Origin: Leishmania mexicana MHOM/GT/2001/U1103
Taxonomy: Eukaryota > Euglenozoa > Kinetoplastea > Trypanosomatida > Trypanosomatidae
Assembly: GCF_000234665.1 (NCBI RefSeq)
Contig: NC_018314.1
Location: 62,001 to 126,000 of the forward strand
Length of the DNA: 64,000 nt
Direction of reading: 5' to 3'
This document shows, in pieces, positions 10,113 to 21,471 of this stretch. The position numbers and the translations under genes were made by a program. The notes beneath the pieces are model-generated. The model was not told where the DNA came from. It saw only the letters and a program-made list of their open reading frames with translations, and searched no databases. The stretch's first letter is position 1; every line of letters begins with the position of its first letter.

Positions 10113-12594
10113 TCGAGCCTCTCCGCAGCCAGCGAAGAAGGAACGCGCGCACGCCTGCGTGTGCTTGTGCGAGCGCGTGTACACGTGCAGGGTGCCGGGA
10201 AACAAAGGTCGATCTTGTCTTCAGCGGGGAGCCGGGAGACGGCGAAAGAGGCTGTGGCGTGGCCGCACAACAAAGGACTCAGCCAGCGAGGAATGAGTTC
10301 GGGTCAACGTGGGAGGAAAAGCGAGAGGGACACACGGCAGCGGAACGAGTCACCGGCGGAAGAAAAAAAAACGGAGAGTGAAATCGAGTGCACACTCCCG
10401 TGCGATGTGTGCGTAAACGTTTCGTGGCAGCACGTGGGCGTGGATGTGTCGGCGCGCGAGTGGACAGATGAGCAGCATGGGCGCCCCAGGGCGTGTGGAT
10501 CACGCTGTGCAGCCCACGCCTGACTTTCACACGGGAGGGAAGGCAAAGCACAAAGCGGTAGACGGGGAAGGAACAGGCTCCATTGTACGCCATCAGAGAG
10601 GTGCGGTGACGTGCGTCGACCTGCCTTCTTTCTCCCTTTCTAGTCTGATCCCCTTCTCGCTCGTCACCACCACCGCCACCCCTCAAAAAAAAATTGAGTT
10701 GTCTTTTGCGGTCGATCTCGGGCAGCCGTAGACGAGAAAATCCGATGCATCTCGTCGTCCTCCTCCTCTCTTGTTGCTGTCCCCTTCATCTCCCTCTGTC
10801 GGTCTCTCTCCTTCTCTCCCAATGGTATTACTCCTCTGGTAGCTGCCCTAGGTGGCTCGCCGGCTGCGAAGCTCGGCATCGTCACAGCAGCCAAACCCGA
10901 AGGCGGAGCGAAAGACGGAAGGAAGCCAACGCTTTGCCTGCCCGTGAGATGTGTGTGTGTGCGCGCGTGTGTTGACTGCGTCACGCGCGCATCGGGATCT
11001 TTTTTCTCTGTCGCTCTGCCGCTGCTCTCGAAATGCTTCGCCTCGTTATCTGTTCTACGAGAGATCGCCGCCCCCCTCCCTCCCTTCCTCTACCGGCCTG
11101 TATCTTCGCGCACATGCACGTGAAAACGTAACAAAAAAACAATCAGCTGATGTATCTCTGTGTGTGTGTAAGGGTGTCTCCGTGTCCGTGTCCGTCTGGC
11201 TGCTTGCTTCCCACCGTCACCCACGCCCACGCCCACACCCACACCCACTTTTGCATCCTCCATCCCATCCCATCTTTGCCGCACCTTCGCTTCAATATCG
11301 GCACTTACGGTTCTCTTTTTTGGGTTTTCGTTCTTTCTGTTGTGTGCGTGTCTCTGGCGGGTCCCCTCTCCTTCTTCCGACTTCCTCTCACGCCCCTCTG
11401 CGCCGCCGTCCCGCTTCGCTGTCGCCCCCCCCCCCCACGCGGCGTTTTTCGCCTGTGGACCGGCGCGCCGGCGCTTTTCTCCGCGGCGAAACAAAAAAGA
11501 TGAAAAACGAAAAAAAAACGGACAAAAAAACGCGTCTTTGTTTTCGTCTTTTTTTGGTCGACTCGTGACACTTCGCCCGCCCCTCCCCCTCCTCACATAC
11601 ACACACACGCGCGCGCAACAGAGAAGTCTCACGGACACACACCTGCTTTGAGCCGTCTGCGACTTGCTGTGCACATGCGCTCAGTTCTTCCCCCCCCCTC
11701 CGCTCCCTCACGCGAATGTTGTTGCTCTTTCTTTTATATATCTATGCTTCTGACAACACACGAGTGCGCATATGTGTGCGTGTGGCTCTTTAGTTCTCAC
11801 GTGTGCTTTTTCCTCTGTCATTGTTGTGTAGCGCTTGAGTGTCTGGCTTCCCCTCACCTGCCTTCAGGTCTCCCCCATCTCATCCCTTTCCCTTTCCCTT
11901 TCCCTTTTCCTCTCCATCTAGCTGATCTTATCTCGATATCCAGTGCTCCCAGATGCGCTCGAGAAATACAGGCTAAACTCAAAGACGTCTGGACTACTTG
12001 GCCGCCGTGTTCTCCCCTCATGTTTTTCCTGTGTGTGTTTCCGTAGTGTCTCTCTTCCCCTCTCTCCCTATCGGCGCTTTTCCTCTGGTTGAACATCCCT
12101 GCAGGCAAGACAACAGCAACGAGAAGCTCACACGTCAGCACGCGCTCGGGGGTGCACCGGCGCGATGCAGTGTGCGCGCTTGAGTACAGGCATTGTGCGT
12201 TATGTAGGGTATTAGTTAGCATCTGCTCGTCCAGATGTGGGCATCCTAGTCGTCAGACGCGGCAGCGGTAGAAAACAGGAGGAAGATGCCCTCCCCCTCC
12301 CTGTATTTGGCTGCCGCGTGCCGTCAAGCTACGCATAGCGCTGGATACGTATCGCGCACACGCGCTCTCTCGCACCGCTACACGCTTCGTCACCTCCCCC
12401 TTTTATCGGCACGCGCACGTACGTGCGCGCATCGTGTGCAACGAGCAGAACTTTTCGGGCAGTTGTGCGTGTGCAGGGTGGAGGGTAGCGGGGAGTTCTC
12501 CCGCCCCCACCCCCTCCCACTCTTTTCTCTTCGAGATGCGCCGTGCGTGTCTCCGTGCACGGTGCCTCGGCTTTTGTGTCCGTTGATGTGATCT
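10113..12594. other. Spacer downstream of MPK10
   Basis: About 2.5 kb without a supported gene. It contains A-tracts at about 10363-10370 and 10684-10692, an A-rich patch at about 11490-11530, and a CCCTTT hexamer array at 11884-11907. The kinase 3' UTR should lie in the left part. I see no coding pattern on either strand. Confidence 0.6.
11884..11907. repeat. CCCTTT hexamer array
   Basis: Four tandem CCCTTT units. The unit differs from the telomeric CCCTAA repeat, so it is best seen as a pyrimidine microsatellite rather than an internal telomere remnant. Confidence 0.85.
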
Positions 12595-13613
12595 ATGACC
12601 ATCGTCCATCCTGTGCCCGGCCTTCTCACTTTCCCACCACTCACCGCCTTCACGTTCTTCGACAACAACAAAGGAAAGACGAAGACGCCAGCGTCCGCTG
12701 CGCCTGCGCCTCTCACCACCAAAGAGGAGGACCTCGGCGATTGGGAAAGGCCCGCGAGCGCCGACCCGCTCGATATGGGCTGGGTTCCGCTGCACAAGGA
12801 CGAGGCCTATCCAGCTGCGGCAGCCGACCTCGCACAGCCTCGAGCACGGTGCCTCCAGAGGTGACTGTCAACGGCATCGGCTGCCAGTGTGCATGACCGA
12901 TGAGTAGCACCCCAGGCGCTATAAAAATGACTGGCACGCTTCCATGGCAGTGAGGTGGCCCCCTTTGCCAAAGGCCCAGAGACGGGCTACCTGTACCAAC
13001 CGGAGCGCAGCGCGCGCGCAGGCCGGCAAGCCCTTCTCGCAGCCCAGTGAAGAGGGCGGGGGTGCGCAAGTTCGCGGTCGCGCGGTCAAGGTTATCGCAC
13101 GACTGGAGGTCTCGGTGGTTTGTGCCGAGCCCCGCGGATGACGGCACCTGCTGCTACACAGACAAGGCGGCGGTCACAGCCGGGACCGGAGAAGAAGGGC
13201 GGCGACACGAAGAGCTACAATGCCGATGCGGAACCAGACAGGGAACCATTGGAGGCAAAGCGGGTCCAAGGGCTTCGCTCCAGTCGACAAGTGCAGTCAC
13301 GTCCTGACTCCACCGTACATCTCGAGCTTACCGCCCGTCGTTCTCTAGCGCGTGCGACAGGACCACAGGCATCGTCATCTTCTAGTCCAAGGAAGGTGAG
13401 AAGGAGCTGCAGCCCGTCCTCCAGTGCGTCACCATCGAGGAACACAGTGCTTGCATCACGGAGCTGGAGATCCATCGCCACCCCGCGGACGGTCCGGGCC
13501 GACTACTCGTCCGCCGCTACCACCTCTACTGCGCCGGTCAGGGCACATGCGAAGGAAACGAAGAGGTGCGAAGAGGTTTCATGGTGATGCGGTGGCACAG
13601 AAGCGCTGGTTGA
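12595..13613 (+). pseudogene. Frame-broken relic of a PH-domain protein
   Basis: No single frame is open, but protein-like segments follow one another in different frames. They begin with an ATG at 12595 and an acidic stretch containing KEEDLGDWERPASADP (frame 1). At 12961-13020 comes PETGYLYQPE (frame 1), which then meets a stop at 13048. Next is SHDWRSRWFV in frame 3 near 13095-13125, then GDTKSYNADAEPDREPLE back in frame 1 near 13200. Last is LVRRYHLYCAG in frame 3 near 13497, with a stop at about 13611. The order GYLY, WRxRWFV, then a beta-strand rich in RxYHLYC matches the start, core and end of a pleckstrin-homology domain, which usually binds phosphoinositides or protein partners. I infer a gene decayed by several frameshifts. 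Sequencing error is the alternative, but at least four shifts and stops make it less likely. Confidence 0.55.
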
Positions 13614-15949
13614 CGGCGGTCGCTGGTTGCCGCAGTGCGCGCTCCTCTTACCCTCAATCCCCGTAGTGCTTGACACGTTCAGCGGGTGCGTGGCAGCTGC
13701 GGCACCTGCTACTCACGCATTGATGCCCGTCATGAGCACCAGTAGGTGAAAAAGGGCGGAGCGGGGCGGGGTGAGGCGACAACGGACACTCGGGAAAAGG
13801 TGAAGGCAAACACGGCGCCAGAGGCAGAGGACTCAGTCCCTTCATGCGCCCCTTTGCGTAAGTGGATGCATGTATCTGTGCGTGCGTCCTTCGCTGTACT
13901 GGGCCTTCTGTGTGTTGAGCTTCGTGCCACACTGCCATGGACTCTCTCGCGCGTTTGCACGCGTATCTACGGTGTCGTCTGTTGTATGGTTCCCACTGCT
14001 TCGCGTCTAGCTCGACGCGTACGCTGGTCGAGAGGGAGGAGGAGGAGGGGAAGCTTGCCCAGGCGCGTGGGGCAGGCACGGGGGCACCAAAAAAAAACAA
14101 GGGAAGACAAGCTGTCAAGGCCCATGCCCACTCGCATGCACCCCTCCTCCCTCCTCCTGCCGGTCATCCCGCACAATCCCCGCCGCTGCGCGCACACGCA
14201 CATACGCAATGGTGGGTTGCAGCGAACACGCAAAGCGAAAAGGACGGCGTCACATCAGGTGAGGTTTGGAGGTGGATGCCGGAGAGCCCCGGGTGCACGC
14301 CAAATGCCACCCGCGGACACCCTTATCGGCCCCCGTTATATGACTCCTTTGTCCTGCCAGGCGTCTCTGCGCCTCATCATGATGACATCGGGACACCGCT
14401 CAGTGCGTGGCGGTGCCAAAGAGCCCAGCACACCCGCTCGCTGTGTGGGGAAGCCAAGGCAGCCGTTCTCCTCCCCCTCCCCCCCGCCGCCGCCGCCGCC
14501 GTCGCTATCTCTGCCGATGCCGAGCCACTTCCGGTGGTGGAGGGTGCAAGCACCTACGACATGGGGAAGTGAGAGCGATGTGTGGCTGCTGACGTCGGCG
14601 GCCAGGTCCTGGGCGGCGTGGCATCGGAGCGAGCTGAGTCCGTGAACACGTCTGTGCCATCCACACGATGGGCGGGAGAGTGTCCGCGTGACTCGAGCGT
14701 GTCTTGCCCCCGGCCCTCGCACCACCCACTGGCGTGGGGAGCCTGAGTGCCACCCGGAGAGGTGCACGAGGTGGCGACCGGCACAGTGCGAGCGGCTGTG
14801 AGGCGACCTGCAGAGCAGGTGGTCGGTGGAGCTCGAGGCGGGGGCCGTGCTCTCAGCTGACTGGGGCGGCGCATCGGCGGCAACGCGTGTGTCCACGGCG
14901 GGTTTGCACGACGCGATGGGGCCTGCGACGGGCCGGGGCGTAGAGCGGAGTTGGACCTCATGTGGTCTGGCAGGAGGAACACGTCGGAGAGAGACAAGGT
15001 GTCTGTCTCTGTTTCGAATAACCCCGCCATCTTCGCCTTCTGTCGGATGCGCTCTCCTCGTCCCTGGACTCTTGCCGACGTCCCTCTCCCACTCCGTTGT
15101 GCGACGCTTGCCCCAACCCCTGTTGCCCACTGGCCGGTTCGCCTTGTCCTCCCGCTTTTTCGTGTTGTGTTGTTGTTTGGTCTGCCCTCGCTCCTCTTCC
15201 CCCATTGGCCTCGCTGCTATCAGCTGTGTGCGTGTGTGTTCGGTGCATGGGTTGTGGGAAGACAATGTGCGGCACCTGGGAGAGGCAGTGTCCAGTCCCC
15301 CCCCCCTGGTCCTCTTCGGCCCACGCCTCACTCCCGCTGTCTTTCATGGTTCTCCAACCGTCCCACGCGCAGGCCGACCTGCATGCACGCAAGAGGCTGT
15401 GCTGGACGCGGTGGTGACCCGCGGATGCAGCGCACAGGCAACGCAGGAAAAAAAACGACAAGAACGAAAGTGTAAGTGGCCACCGCTGCGACTTTTCTGC
15501 TGTGAGGATCGACTGCGGCTGTAGCATGCTCTCTCTCTAGCCTCCACCTGGCACACTGCTGAAGGGCATGTGTACACCTGCGGGCGGTGTTGGAGGAGGA
15601 GGGGAGGGGTCAACGTATGCTGTACCGCCCTTCGCCCCTTGCTCTTCATCTCCCTCCCTCACGAACTTCTCTGCGGGAACGCCTCTCCCTCCCCATCCCC
15701 ACCCCCTCTCCCCCTCTCCCTCGCGCACACGGCGGCACAACGTTGTTTGGACCCCACCCCCACATGCACAATCCCTGCCGCGCATGTGACACGAACGCAA
15801 GCGCACAGTAAGAATACGCATACTACTCAAGGATTGCCTACGCGTCGTTGCATCGCACGAGGCGCTCGATCACGGTTCTCCTGCCCACTGGCCACCTCCC
15901 CCTCGTAGTTCATAAAAAACGCTTTCAACAACGCTCGCGCGAGTCGACC
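13614..15949. other. Spacer upstream of NOP56
   Basis: About 2.3 kb. The part at 14250-14960 has no microsatellites and an evenly mixed, GC-rich composition unlike normal spacer, but I found no clear protein in any frame. It could be a further decayed gene or a degenerate retroposon (see findings). The right end is the pyrimidine-rich 5' flank of NOP56. Confidence 0.5.
15907..15908 (+). promoter_or_regulatory. Candidate spliced-leader acceptor, NOP56
   Basis: CACCTCCCCCTCGTAG ends here, 41 bases before the ATG at 15950. Confidence 0.45.
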
Positions 15950-17374
15950 ATGTCCAGAACGCTGTACACGCTGTACGAGGCGCCGACAGGCTACGCCATC
16001 TTCAAGGTTCGCACGACCGAGGAAATCGGCGCCGAGGACGTCGCGCTACAGAAGGAGCTGCAGAGCTTCAGCACCTTTTCGCCGTGGGTGAAGCTCGTGT
16101 CTTTTGCGCCCTTCGAGTCGCCTGAGAACGCGCTCGAGGACGCGGTTTGCATCTCGGAGAACCTGATCAGCACGTTCCTCAACAACTTCCTCACCGCCGC
16201 CTTCGCGAAGAAGGTCGCCAAGAGCGAGGCGAACTGGGAGCTCGGCGTGCAGGACCCGAAACTTGGCAGCGCCATTCACGACGAGCTCAATATCCCGGTC
16301 TTGTGCAACGAGACTGTAGCCGAGATTAGCCGCTGCATCCGTCTCCACGCTGAGAAGCTGCTGCCGGAGCACAACGTGGGCGATGTGCCACGCGCGCAGT
16401 GCGGTCTCGGTCATGCGTTCTCGCGTAACAAGGTCAAGTTTAACGTGCATCGCAGCGATAACATGATCATTCAGGCCTCGGCGCTGATGGAGCATATGGA
16501 CAAGGGTGTGAACCTGCTGGGCATGCGGGTGAAGGAGTGGTATGGCTGGCACTTCCCCGAGCTGGCCAAGGAGGTGCCGGAGCCGCTCAAGTACGCCAAT
16601 GTGGCGTTGCTCATCGGTAACCGCAACTCACTGGAGGAGGCGCCGGAGGAGGATGTGAAAGCGCAGCTTGGCGACATCCTCGAGGGTGACGAGGCGCTCG
16701 CGGCGCGCGTGTACGAGAAGGCGGTGACGTCGATGGGCGGCGACATGGCGGAGGTGGACTGGGACTGCATCCGCACCTTTGCGAAGCGTGTCGCATCGCT
16801 GGGGCAGTATCGTGTTGCCCTGGCGCAGTACCTCGTGGACAAGATGATGCTGGTGGCCCCGAACCTGACGCAGCTGATGGGGCAGACCATTGGCGCGAAG
16901 CTCATCTCCAAGGCCGGCTCTCTCACAAACCTCGCCAAGTCCCCTGCCAGCACGATCCAGATCCTGGGTGCCGAGAAGGCGCTGTTCCGCGCTCTCAAGA
17001 AGAAGAAGGGCAACACACCCAAGTACGGCCTCATCTTCCACTCGTCTTTTATCCAGCGTGCGGCGAAGGAGAACCGTGGCAAGATCTCGCGCTACCTCGC
17101 CAACAAGGCCGCGCTTGCATGCCGCATTGACTGCTTCATGGACGCTCCGCCGACAGTCTTTGGTGAGAAGTTGCGCGAGCAGGTCGAGGCTCGCCTGAAC
17201 TTCTTTGACACTGGTAACAAGCCCCCGAGCAACAAGGCCGCGATGGCTGAGGCGCTGGAGCAGTACCAACGCATCCTCCGTAAGCGGGACCGCAAGCAGG
17301 CGGACGAGGACGCCGAGGAGACTCCAAAGAGGAAGAAGAGCCGCAAGGTCGTGGCCGCCTCTGAGTCCGAGTAA
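15950..17374 (+). CDS. NOP56: Nucleolar protein NOP56, box C/D snoRNP core
   Basis: A 474-residue protein, close to the usual length without the very long eukaryotic tail. It is a core subunit of box C/D snoRNPs, which guide 2'-O-methylation and processing of rRNA in the nucleolus, together with NOP58, fibrillarin and SNU13. The N-terminal NOP5N-type domain starts with YTLYEAPTGYAIFK. The central coiled-coil region carries the family-typical GLGHAFSRNKVKFN (about 152-165) and VKEWYGWHFPEL (about 194-205). The Nop RNA-binding domain contains IGAKLISKAGSLTNLAKSPA (about 305-324) and IQILGAEKALFRAL. The C-terminus is basic (KRKKSRK, about 460-466) as a nuclear/nucleolar signal. The ATG at 15950 is the first after the proposed splice site and begins the conserved domain. 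Confidence 0.95.
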   Translation: MSRTLYTLYEAPTGYAIFKVRTTEEIGAEDVALQKELQSFSTFSPWVKLVSFAPFESPENALEDAVCISENLISTFLNNFLTAAFAKKVAKSEANWELGVQDPKLGSAIHDELNIPVLCNETVAEISRCIRLHAEKLLPEHNVGDVPRAQCGLGHAFSRNKVKFNVHRSDNMIIQASALMEHMDKGVNLLGMRVKEWYGWHFPELAKEVPEPLKYANVALLIGNRNSLEEAPEEDVKAQLGDILEGDEALAARVYEKAVTSMGGDMAEVDWDCIRTFAKRVASLGQYRVALAQYLVDKMMLVAPNLTQLMGQTIGAKLISKAGSLTNLAKSPASTIQILGAEKALFRALKKKKGNTPKYGLIFHSSFIQRAAKENRGKISRYLANKAALACRIDCFMDAPPTVFGEKLREQVEARLNFFDTGNKPPSNKAAMAEALEQYQRILRKRDRKQADEDAEETPKRKKSRKVVAASESE

Positions 17375-18404
17375 GGTAGCGCAGCGCGCACGGGAGCGGA
17401 AAAGTGATACCCCCCCCCTGCAGTGGGGCCCTCTCGCCCCCGTCGTTAGCTCTCGTGCTGCCATACGTGTGTGCATGCGTGTGTGTTGTAGTGCTTGTGT
17501 TTTGTTTTTCATGCTAAGTCAACTTCCGTCAGCGCGGGTGTCCTTGAGATGTACCCACGCACAGGCGCACGGCGATCGCGGGCCTGGAGATGTTTGCGCA
17601 GGCACCGCGTGTGCATGGCTGACGTGCAAGGACGACAACGGTAACTAAAATACAGCTCAGCGATGAAGAGACGGTTAAAGGAACGGGGAAGCGCCGCCTC
17701 CCCCCCCCCCCACCCCACCCCACCTTCTCTCCACCACGACGCGTCTGTGTGTGCGTGTGTGTGCATGCCTGTGTGCGGTAGCTGCACACGCGCACACACT
17801 CCGTCGGGCGCCGCCATCCTTCCCGTTCTCTCTTGTCTCCGTTTCTGGCAGTTCGGCATTAAAACAAAAAGAAAACCAGAGACACTCCAGACAGCCTCCC
17901 TCCTCCCTCCCCCCGCCACCCCGCCAGCTCCCAGCGGAGGAGGAGGGAGGGGGAAGGGGAAGTGCAGCAAGTGTGTTGCGCGTCTTCTCTCTCCTCTTCC
18001 TTGCTGAGTGAATTTATGTGACAGCCGGCCTCTGCTGCAGTGGATGAGGGGCGGTGGAGGGGGTGACCAGCGCTGAGGGAGGGGGGGGTACAACAGCGAC
18101 ACGCGTACGCAGCAACGAAGGCGCCGCGCCTTCAGTGCCCTTCTTCTCTCATCCATCTCTGCGCCCCTTTTCTGAAGGGCAACCCTTTCCCCTACGCTGC
18201 TATCGCCCGTGATCGGTGGCCACTGACGGTTGCATCCCCCTTCCCTGCAACTCAGCACGGGGGCCTCCTCCCCTGCCCCCCGCGTACATGCATGCAGGCA
18301 CCCCCACTTGTTGTACTTCGCGTCACGACTGCCCGTCTCTCTCGCTCTTCTCGCCGTCACGTCGTACCTCGACACCCCGTTACATGCGCATATACAGAGC
18401 TGCA

Positions 18405-18439
<35 letters not shown>

Positions 18440-18538
18440 CTGCTCCATCACGAGAGAATGCATGGATGTGTGCATGTGCAGCTCCGCCTGTGAGCACCTT
18501 CGATCTCTTTTCTTGTCTCGCGTCCCCGTGCTTGAGCC
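17375..18538. other. Spacer downstream of NOP56
   Basis: About 1.2 kb with a C-run/CCACC tract at about 17701-17726, G-rich patches near 18050-18090 and a CA microsatellite at 18408-18436. No gene is supported. The last AG (18535-18536) lies 2 bases before the next ATG, and an AG near 18493 is an alternative splice site. Confidence 0.65.
18408..18436. repeat. CA dinucleotide microsatellite
   Basis: About 14 CA units about 100 bases before the start codon of the next gene. Confidence 0.95.
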
Positions 18539-20686
18539 ATGCTTCGCACGTCCTATCTTCTCAGACCGACTCGGCGTGACGGCGCTGATGGCGGTGCCGC
18601 AGCCGCTCCCGCGGAGCCCTTGAGCGACGTCTACTTGTGCGCGTCTTCACCCCCGGTGATCGAGGAATGGCTGGGATGGCCTGGCGCGCCATGCGTGGTG
18701 GCTGGCAGCATACGGTACGTCGTCGACCCTCGCGGCGCGCTATCGCCGTGCGCGCCTGCGGAGTCATCGGCGTCTTGCGCCGGTGGCACGAAGGTGCAGT
18801 GCATTGCTGAGGCGAAGCCATCACCGAACTCACCCCCGGAGCTGCCCAGCGTCGTCCCTCTCGACGGCCTTTGCCGCGCGTATGAGGCAGCAGACGGGCG
18901 CAGTGGGAGCGCCTTCCTGCAGGTGTACGCTGTTGGAGCTCACGGTTTACTTTCTCCAGAGGCCAAGTCCGTGATAACTGGGTGCACCATGGCGGCGCTG
19001 CGGTCGCGACTGTGGCACCTGCTGGGCCTCCTGCCGCACGAACGTTTTAACGGGGCGGATTCCGCCTTGGGCATGAGCACGGTGGCAGTGCTGAGCCGGC
19101 ACTGTCGCGCGTCTACTGTGCTGCCACCGCCGCCGCCGGGTGTGATGCGGCCTCGGTGCAGCACCGACAAGGATGGTGGTGACATGCGCGGTCGAGGCTG
19201 GGTGGTCACATGGACAGTAGAACTTGTTCTCTGTGTGGCCGCTTCGCTCATCGCAGCGGGGCCGCCGCTGGCCAAAGCATGTCCGCCACTGTGCGTGAGC
19301 GACTGCGGGGAAGTCATACGGACCTCGTTGCACTTTGGCCTCGGTGTACGACTGCAGCGCGACGCTGTTGACCACCACGACGAGACAACTGCACCATCTT
19401 TCATACCACTCGTATCAGCTGCGGAGAGGCGCCCACGCTACACTGCCCTGTCCGTACAACTCACAGAGTGCACACTGGCCTCCTCGCACCCGCTGGATGT
19501 CCGCCACGCTGTCGATGTCGCGCGGGTTATCTACGTTGACCACGTTCGCTCCGCACAGGCGCATGGTGAAGATGGCACGGACGCGTATCAGCGACTCGCA
19601 CGGTGTGCAGGTCGAGTCAGCGATCTGGCGCCACTGGCAACGGCACGGGATGCGTGGGCAGAGGCACTGCAGTCGTATCAAGCCAGCGCCACCGCTTCGC
19701 AAGGGGGCGTGCTGTTTGTGCTGACGCACGACCTGTCAGCGCAGTCGGGGTCGGCCGCCCTTCTCCCCTTGACGGTGCGCGAGGAGCGAAGTCGCTCTCA
19801 CGCCGCGGAGAAGTCGCACGATGTGGTCTTTCCGCCGGCTCTGCGCGACCACATCCTTGCCTCCGTCCGTGTGCGGAGCGCGCCAGCGTACTTCAGCCAC
19901 GTTCTTCTGTGCCAAGCGTGGTCTTCGGATGATGTGGTTGTTGAGGCCCATGCACGCCACTGGGCAAGCAAGCTTGCGGACGATGGTGCTCTGGCGCCTG
20001 CTCGCGCTGCCGTGCAGTGGAGAACGTCTCTGCTCCTCTCAACGGCAAAGAAAGGCGCGGCCGTTACCTCGGATGCCGGTGGAGGCCAGACACTGGCGCC
20101 TACCCCGCTGCAATGGGTTCTGTACACTGCGCGCCGTCAGCTCGTCGTTGCCGTTGCCAATCGCTCGCAAACTGTGCTAGCAGGCCGGCGACTGGGACTC
20201 GACCGTGCGGCTGCACCGGCAACAAACGACGCTGCTCAGTTTTCGCCGTCTGCGCTCCGGGCATTGGCAGAGCAGTGCGTCAAGGCGCTACCCGTCGCAC
20301 GTGGACTGCTGGGCTGGCACTGTCCCTGGCCTGTGCCATCGTGCCTGCAGAACACCGACACCCGCGCAACAATTCCGTCCGCCGCTGCAGTTGAAGAAGT
20401 GTTGTGGACGCTGCGCATGTTGGGCAAGCTGCGATGGAGAGCAGCGCAGCTGTACGAGGCGGCTGGCGACTCGGCCGAGCAGCACCAGCAGCTGCAAGCA
20501 TTGCGAGACGACGTGCAGCGCTGGTCGTCGCGTCGCCGTGCGCGAGCGCTGGCGGCTGATGGCGCCGCCCTAGCATCTGAAGCGGCTGCGTGGGCGTCCA
20601 CCGTGGAGGATGTTGTGTGCCACGTAGACGACGGCAACTGGGGCACGCTGACCAAGGAGCTATCGAGCATGTTGCCACCCGCGTAA
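18539..20686 (+). CDS. Conserved-looking hypothetical protein, 715 residues
   Basis: I do not recognise this protein. It is coding by every visible sign: 715 codons open without a microsatellite-derived core, ordered hydrophobic and helical segments throughout, and mixed amino-acid composition. The first residues (MLRTSYLLRPTRR) are basic with few acidic residues, so mitochondrial import is possible but not shown. Proline-rich loops occur near residues 195-205 (LPPPPPGVMRP). The last 120 residues are helical and basic, with RRRARALAADGAALASEAA. No catalytic motif, transmembrane pair or repeat family stands out. VVTWTVELVLCVAASLIAAG (about 222-241) is hydrophobic but begins in an ordered domain and may be a buried helix rather than a membrane segment. 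Confidence 0.75.
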   Translation: MLRTSYLLRPTRRDGADGGAAAAPAEPLSDVYLCASSPPVIEEWLGWPGAPCVVAGSIRYVVDPRGALSPCAPAESSASCAGGTKVQCIAEAKPSPNSPPELPSVVPLDGLCRAYEAADGRSGSAFLQVYAVGAHGLLSPEAKSVITGCTMAALRSRLWHLLGLLPHERFNGADSALGMSTVAVLSRHCRASTVLPPPPPGVMRPRCSTDKDGGDMRGRGWVVTWTVELVLCVAASLIAAGPPLAKACPPLCVSDCGEVIRTSLHFGLGVRLQRDAVDHHDETTAPSFIPLVSAAERRPRYTALSVQLTECTLASSHPLDVRHAVDVARVIYVDHVRSAQAHGEDGTDAYQRLARCAGRVSDLAPLATARDAWAEALQSYQASATASQGGVLFVLTHDLSAQSGSAALLPLTVREERSRSHAAEKSHDVVFPPALRDHILASVRVRSAPAYFSHVLLCQAWSSDDVVVEAHARHWASKLADDGALAPARAAVQWRTSLLLSTAKKGAAVTSDAGGGQTLAPTPLQWVLYTARRQLVVAVANRSQTVLAGRRLGLDRAAAPATNDAAQFSPSALRALAEQCVKALPVARGLLGWHCPWPVPSCLQNTDTRATIPSAAAVEEVLWTLRMLGKLRWRAAQLYEAAGDSAEQHQQLQALRDDVQRWSSRRRARALAADGAALASEAAAWASTVEDVVCHVDDGNWGTLTKELSSMLPPA

Positions 20687-21471
20687 AGGCGGTGGCGTCT
20701 CCCTTGACCTCTCTGTCTGCCTATCTGCATATGCGCAGCTGAGGCCGCAGTCGCCCCACCCCTTCTTCTACACAAAGCGAGAACAGCACTGTGGAGCCCT
20801 TCATCCTGCCATGCCCTCCCTCATCGTGTCTTCATCGGCCGTGCCGAACGGGGGCAGGGTGCCCGTGGCGTGCCTTTGCTCTCCTTCGCGTTTCGGACCG
20901 TGAACGCGCGCCAGCGTGGTAACCGCCTTGTACATGTGTGTCACCTGTTGCTGCTGCTGTTGTGAGCACACACGCCCGCCCACCCAGCCACGTCCCCAGT
21001 TTGGTCTTCAGCACGTTTCTCTGTTATCCGTCCACCCTCGCCCCCCTCCCTCCCCCTCCGCACCCACTGTGACACCAGCCTCGAAAAAAGTTCTCCCATC
21101 GAGTCCATCCCTTTACACACCCCACATCCGCCATCACGTCCATCTCGCGCTCTGTCTTTCCCGGGCACACACACACACACACACACACGCATACCCCACG
21201 ATTGCCAACGCCACCATTTTCGCCTTCACTGCACCGACCACCCCTCGTACCACCGCAACTCTCATCGAGCCCCAACGTCAAGTAGCAGCAGTGGCAGCGT
21301 TGGCAACGCAAGGAGCTGCATCCCGTAGCTGTCGCGCGATAGGCCCCGCTCATCCCTCCTCGTCTGTCTCTCTCGCACCCTGGTGCTGCGCCCCTGCGAG
21401 CTGCTGTCGTCCTGGTGCGTCACTGTTCGCGTTCCTTTTTCCCTCTCGCTTGGATGCTGCTCGCGCACATC
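20687..21471. other. Spacer upstream of the cysteine-rich membrane protein
   Basis: About 0.8 kb with C-rich tracts and a CA array at 21166-21188. No gene is supported. Confidence 0.65.
21166..21188. repeat. CA dinucleotide microsatellite
   Basis: About 11 uninterrupted CA units in the spacer. Confidence 0.95.

Noticed and set aside
11884..11907. CCCTTT array as an internal telomere remnant
   Set aside because: The unit is CCCTTT, not the telomeric CCCTAA, and it sits in a pyrimidine tract.
13746..14645. 299-codon plus-strand frame
   Set aside because: Composition is spacer-like, ends in poly-Pro from a C-run, and has no ordered domain.
14336..15331. 331-codon minus-strand frame in the MPK10-NOP56 gap
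   Set aside because: Ser/Arg/His/Pro-rich with poly-Gly from a CCG/CCT run and no motif. Kept only as a mixed-composition island in the findings.
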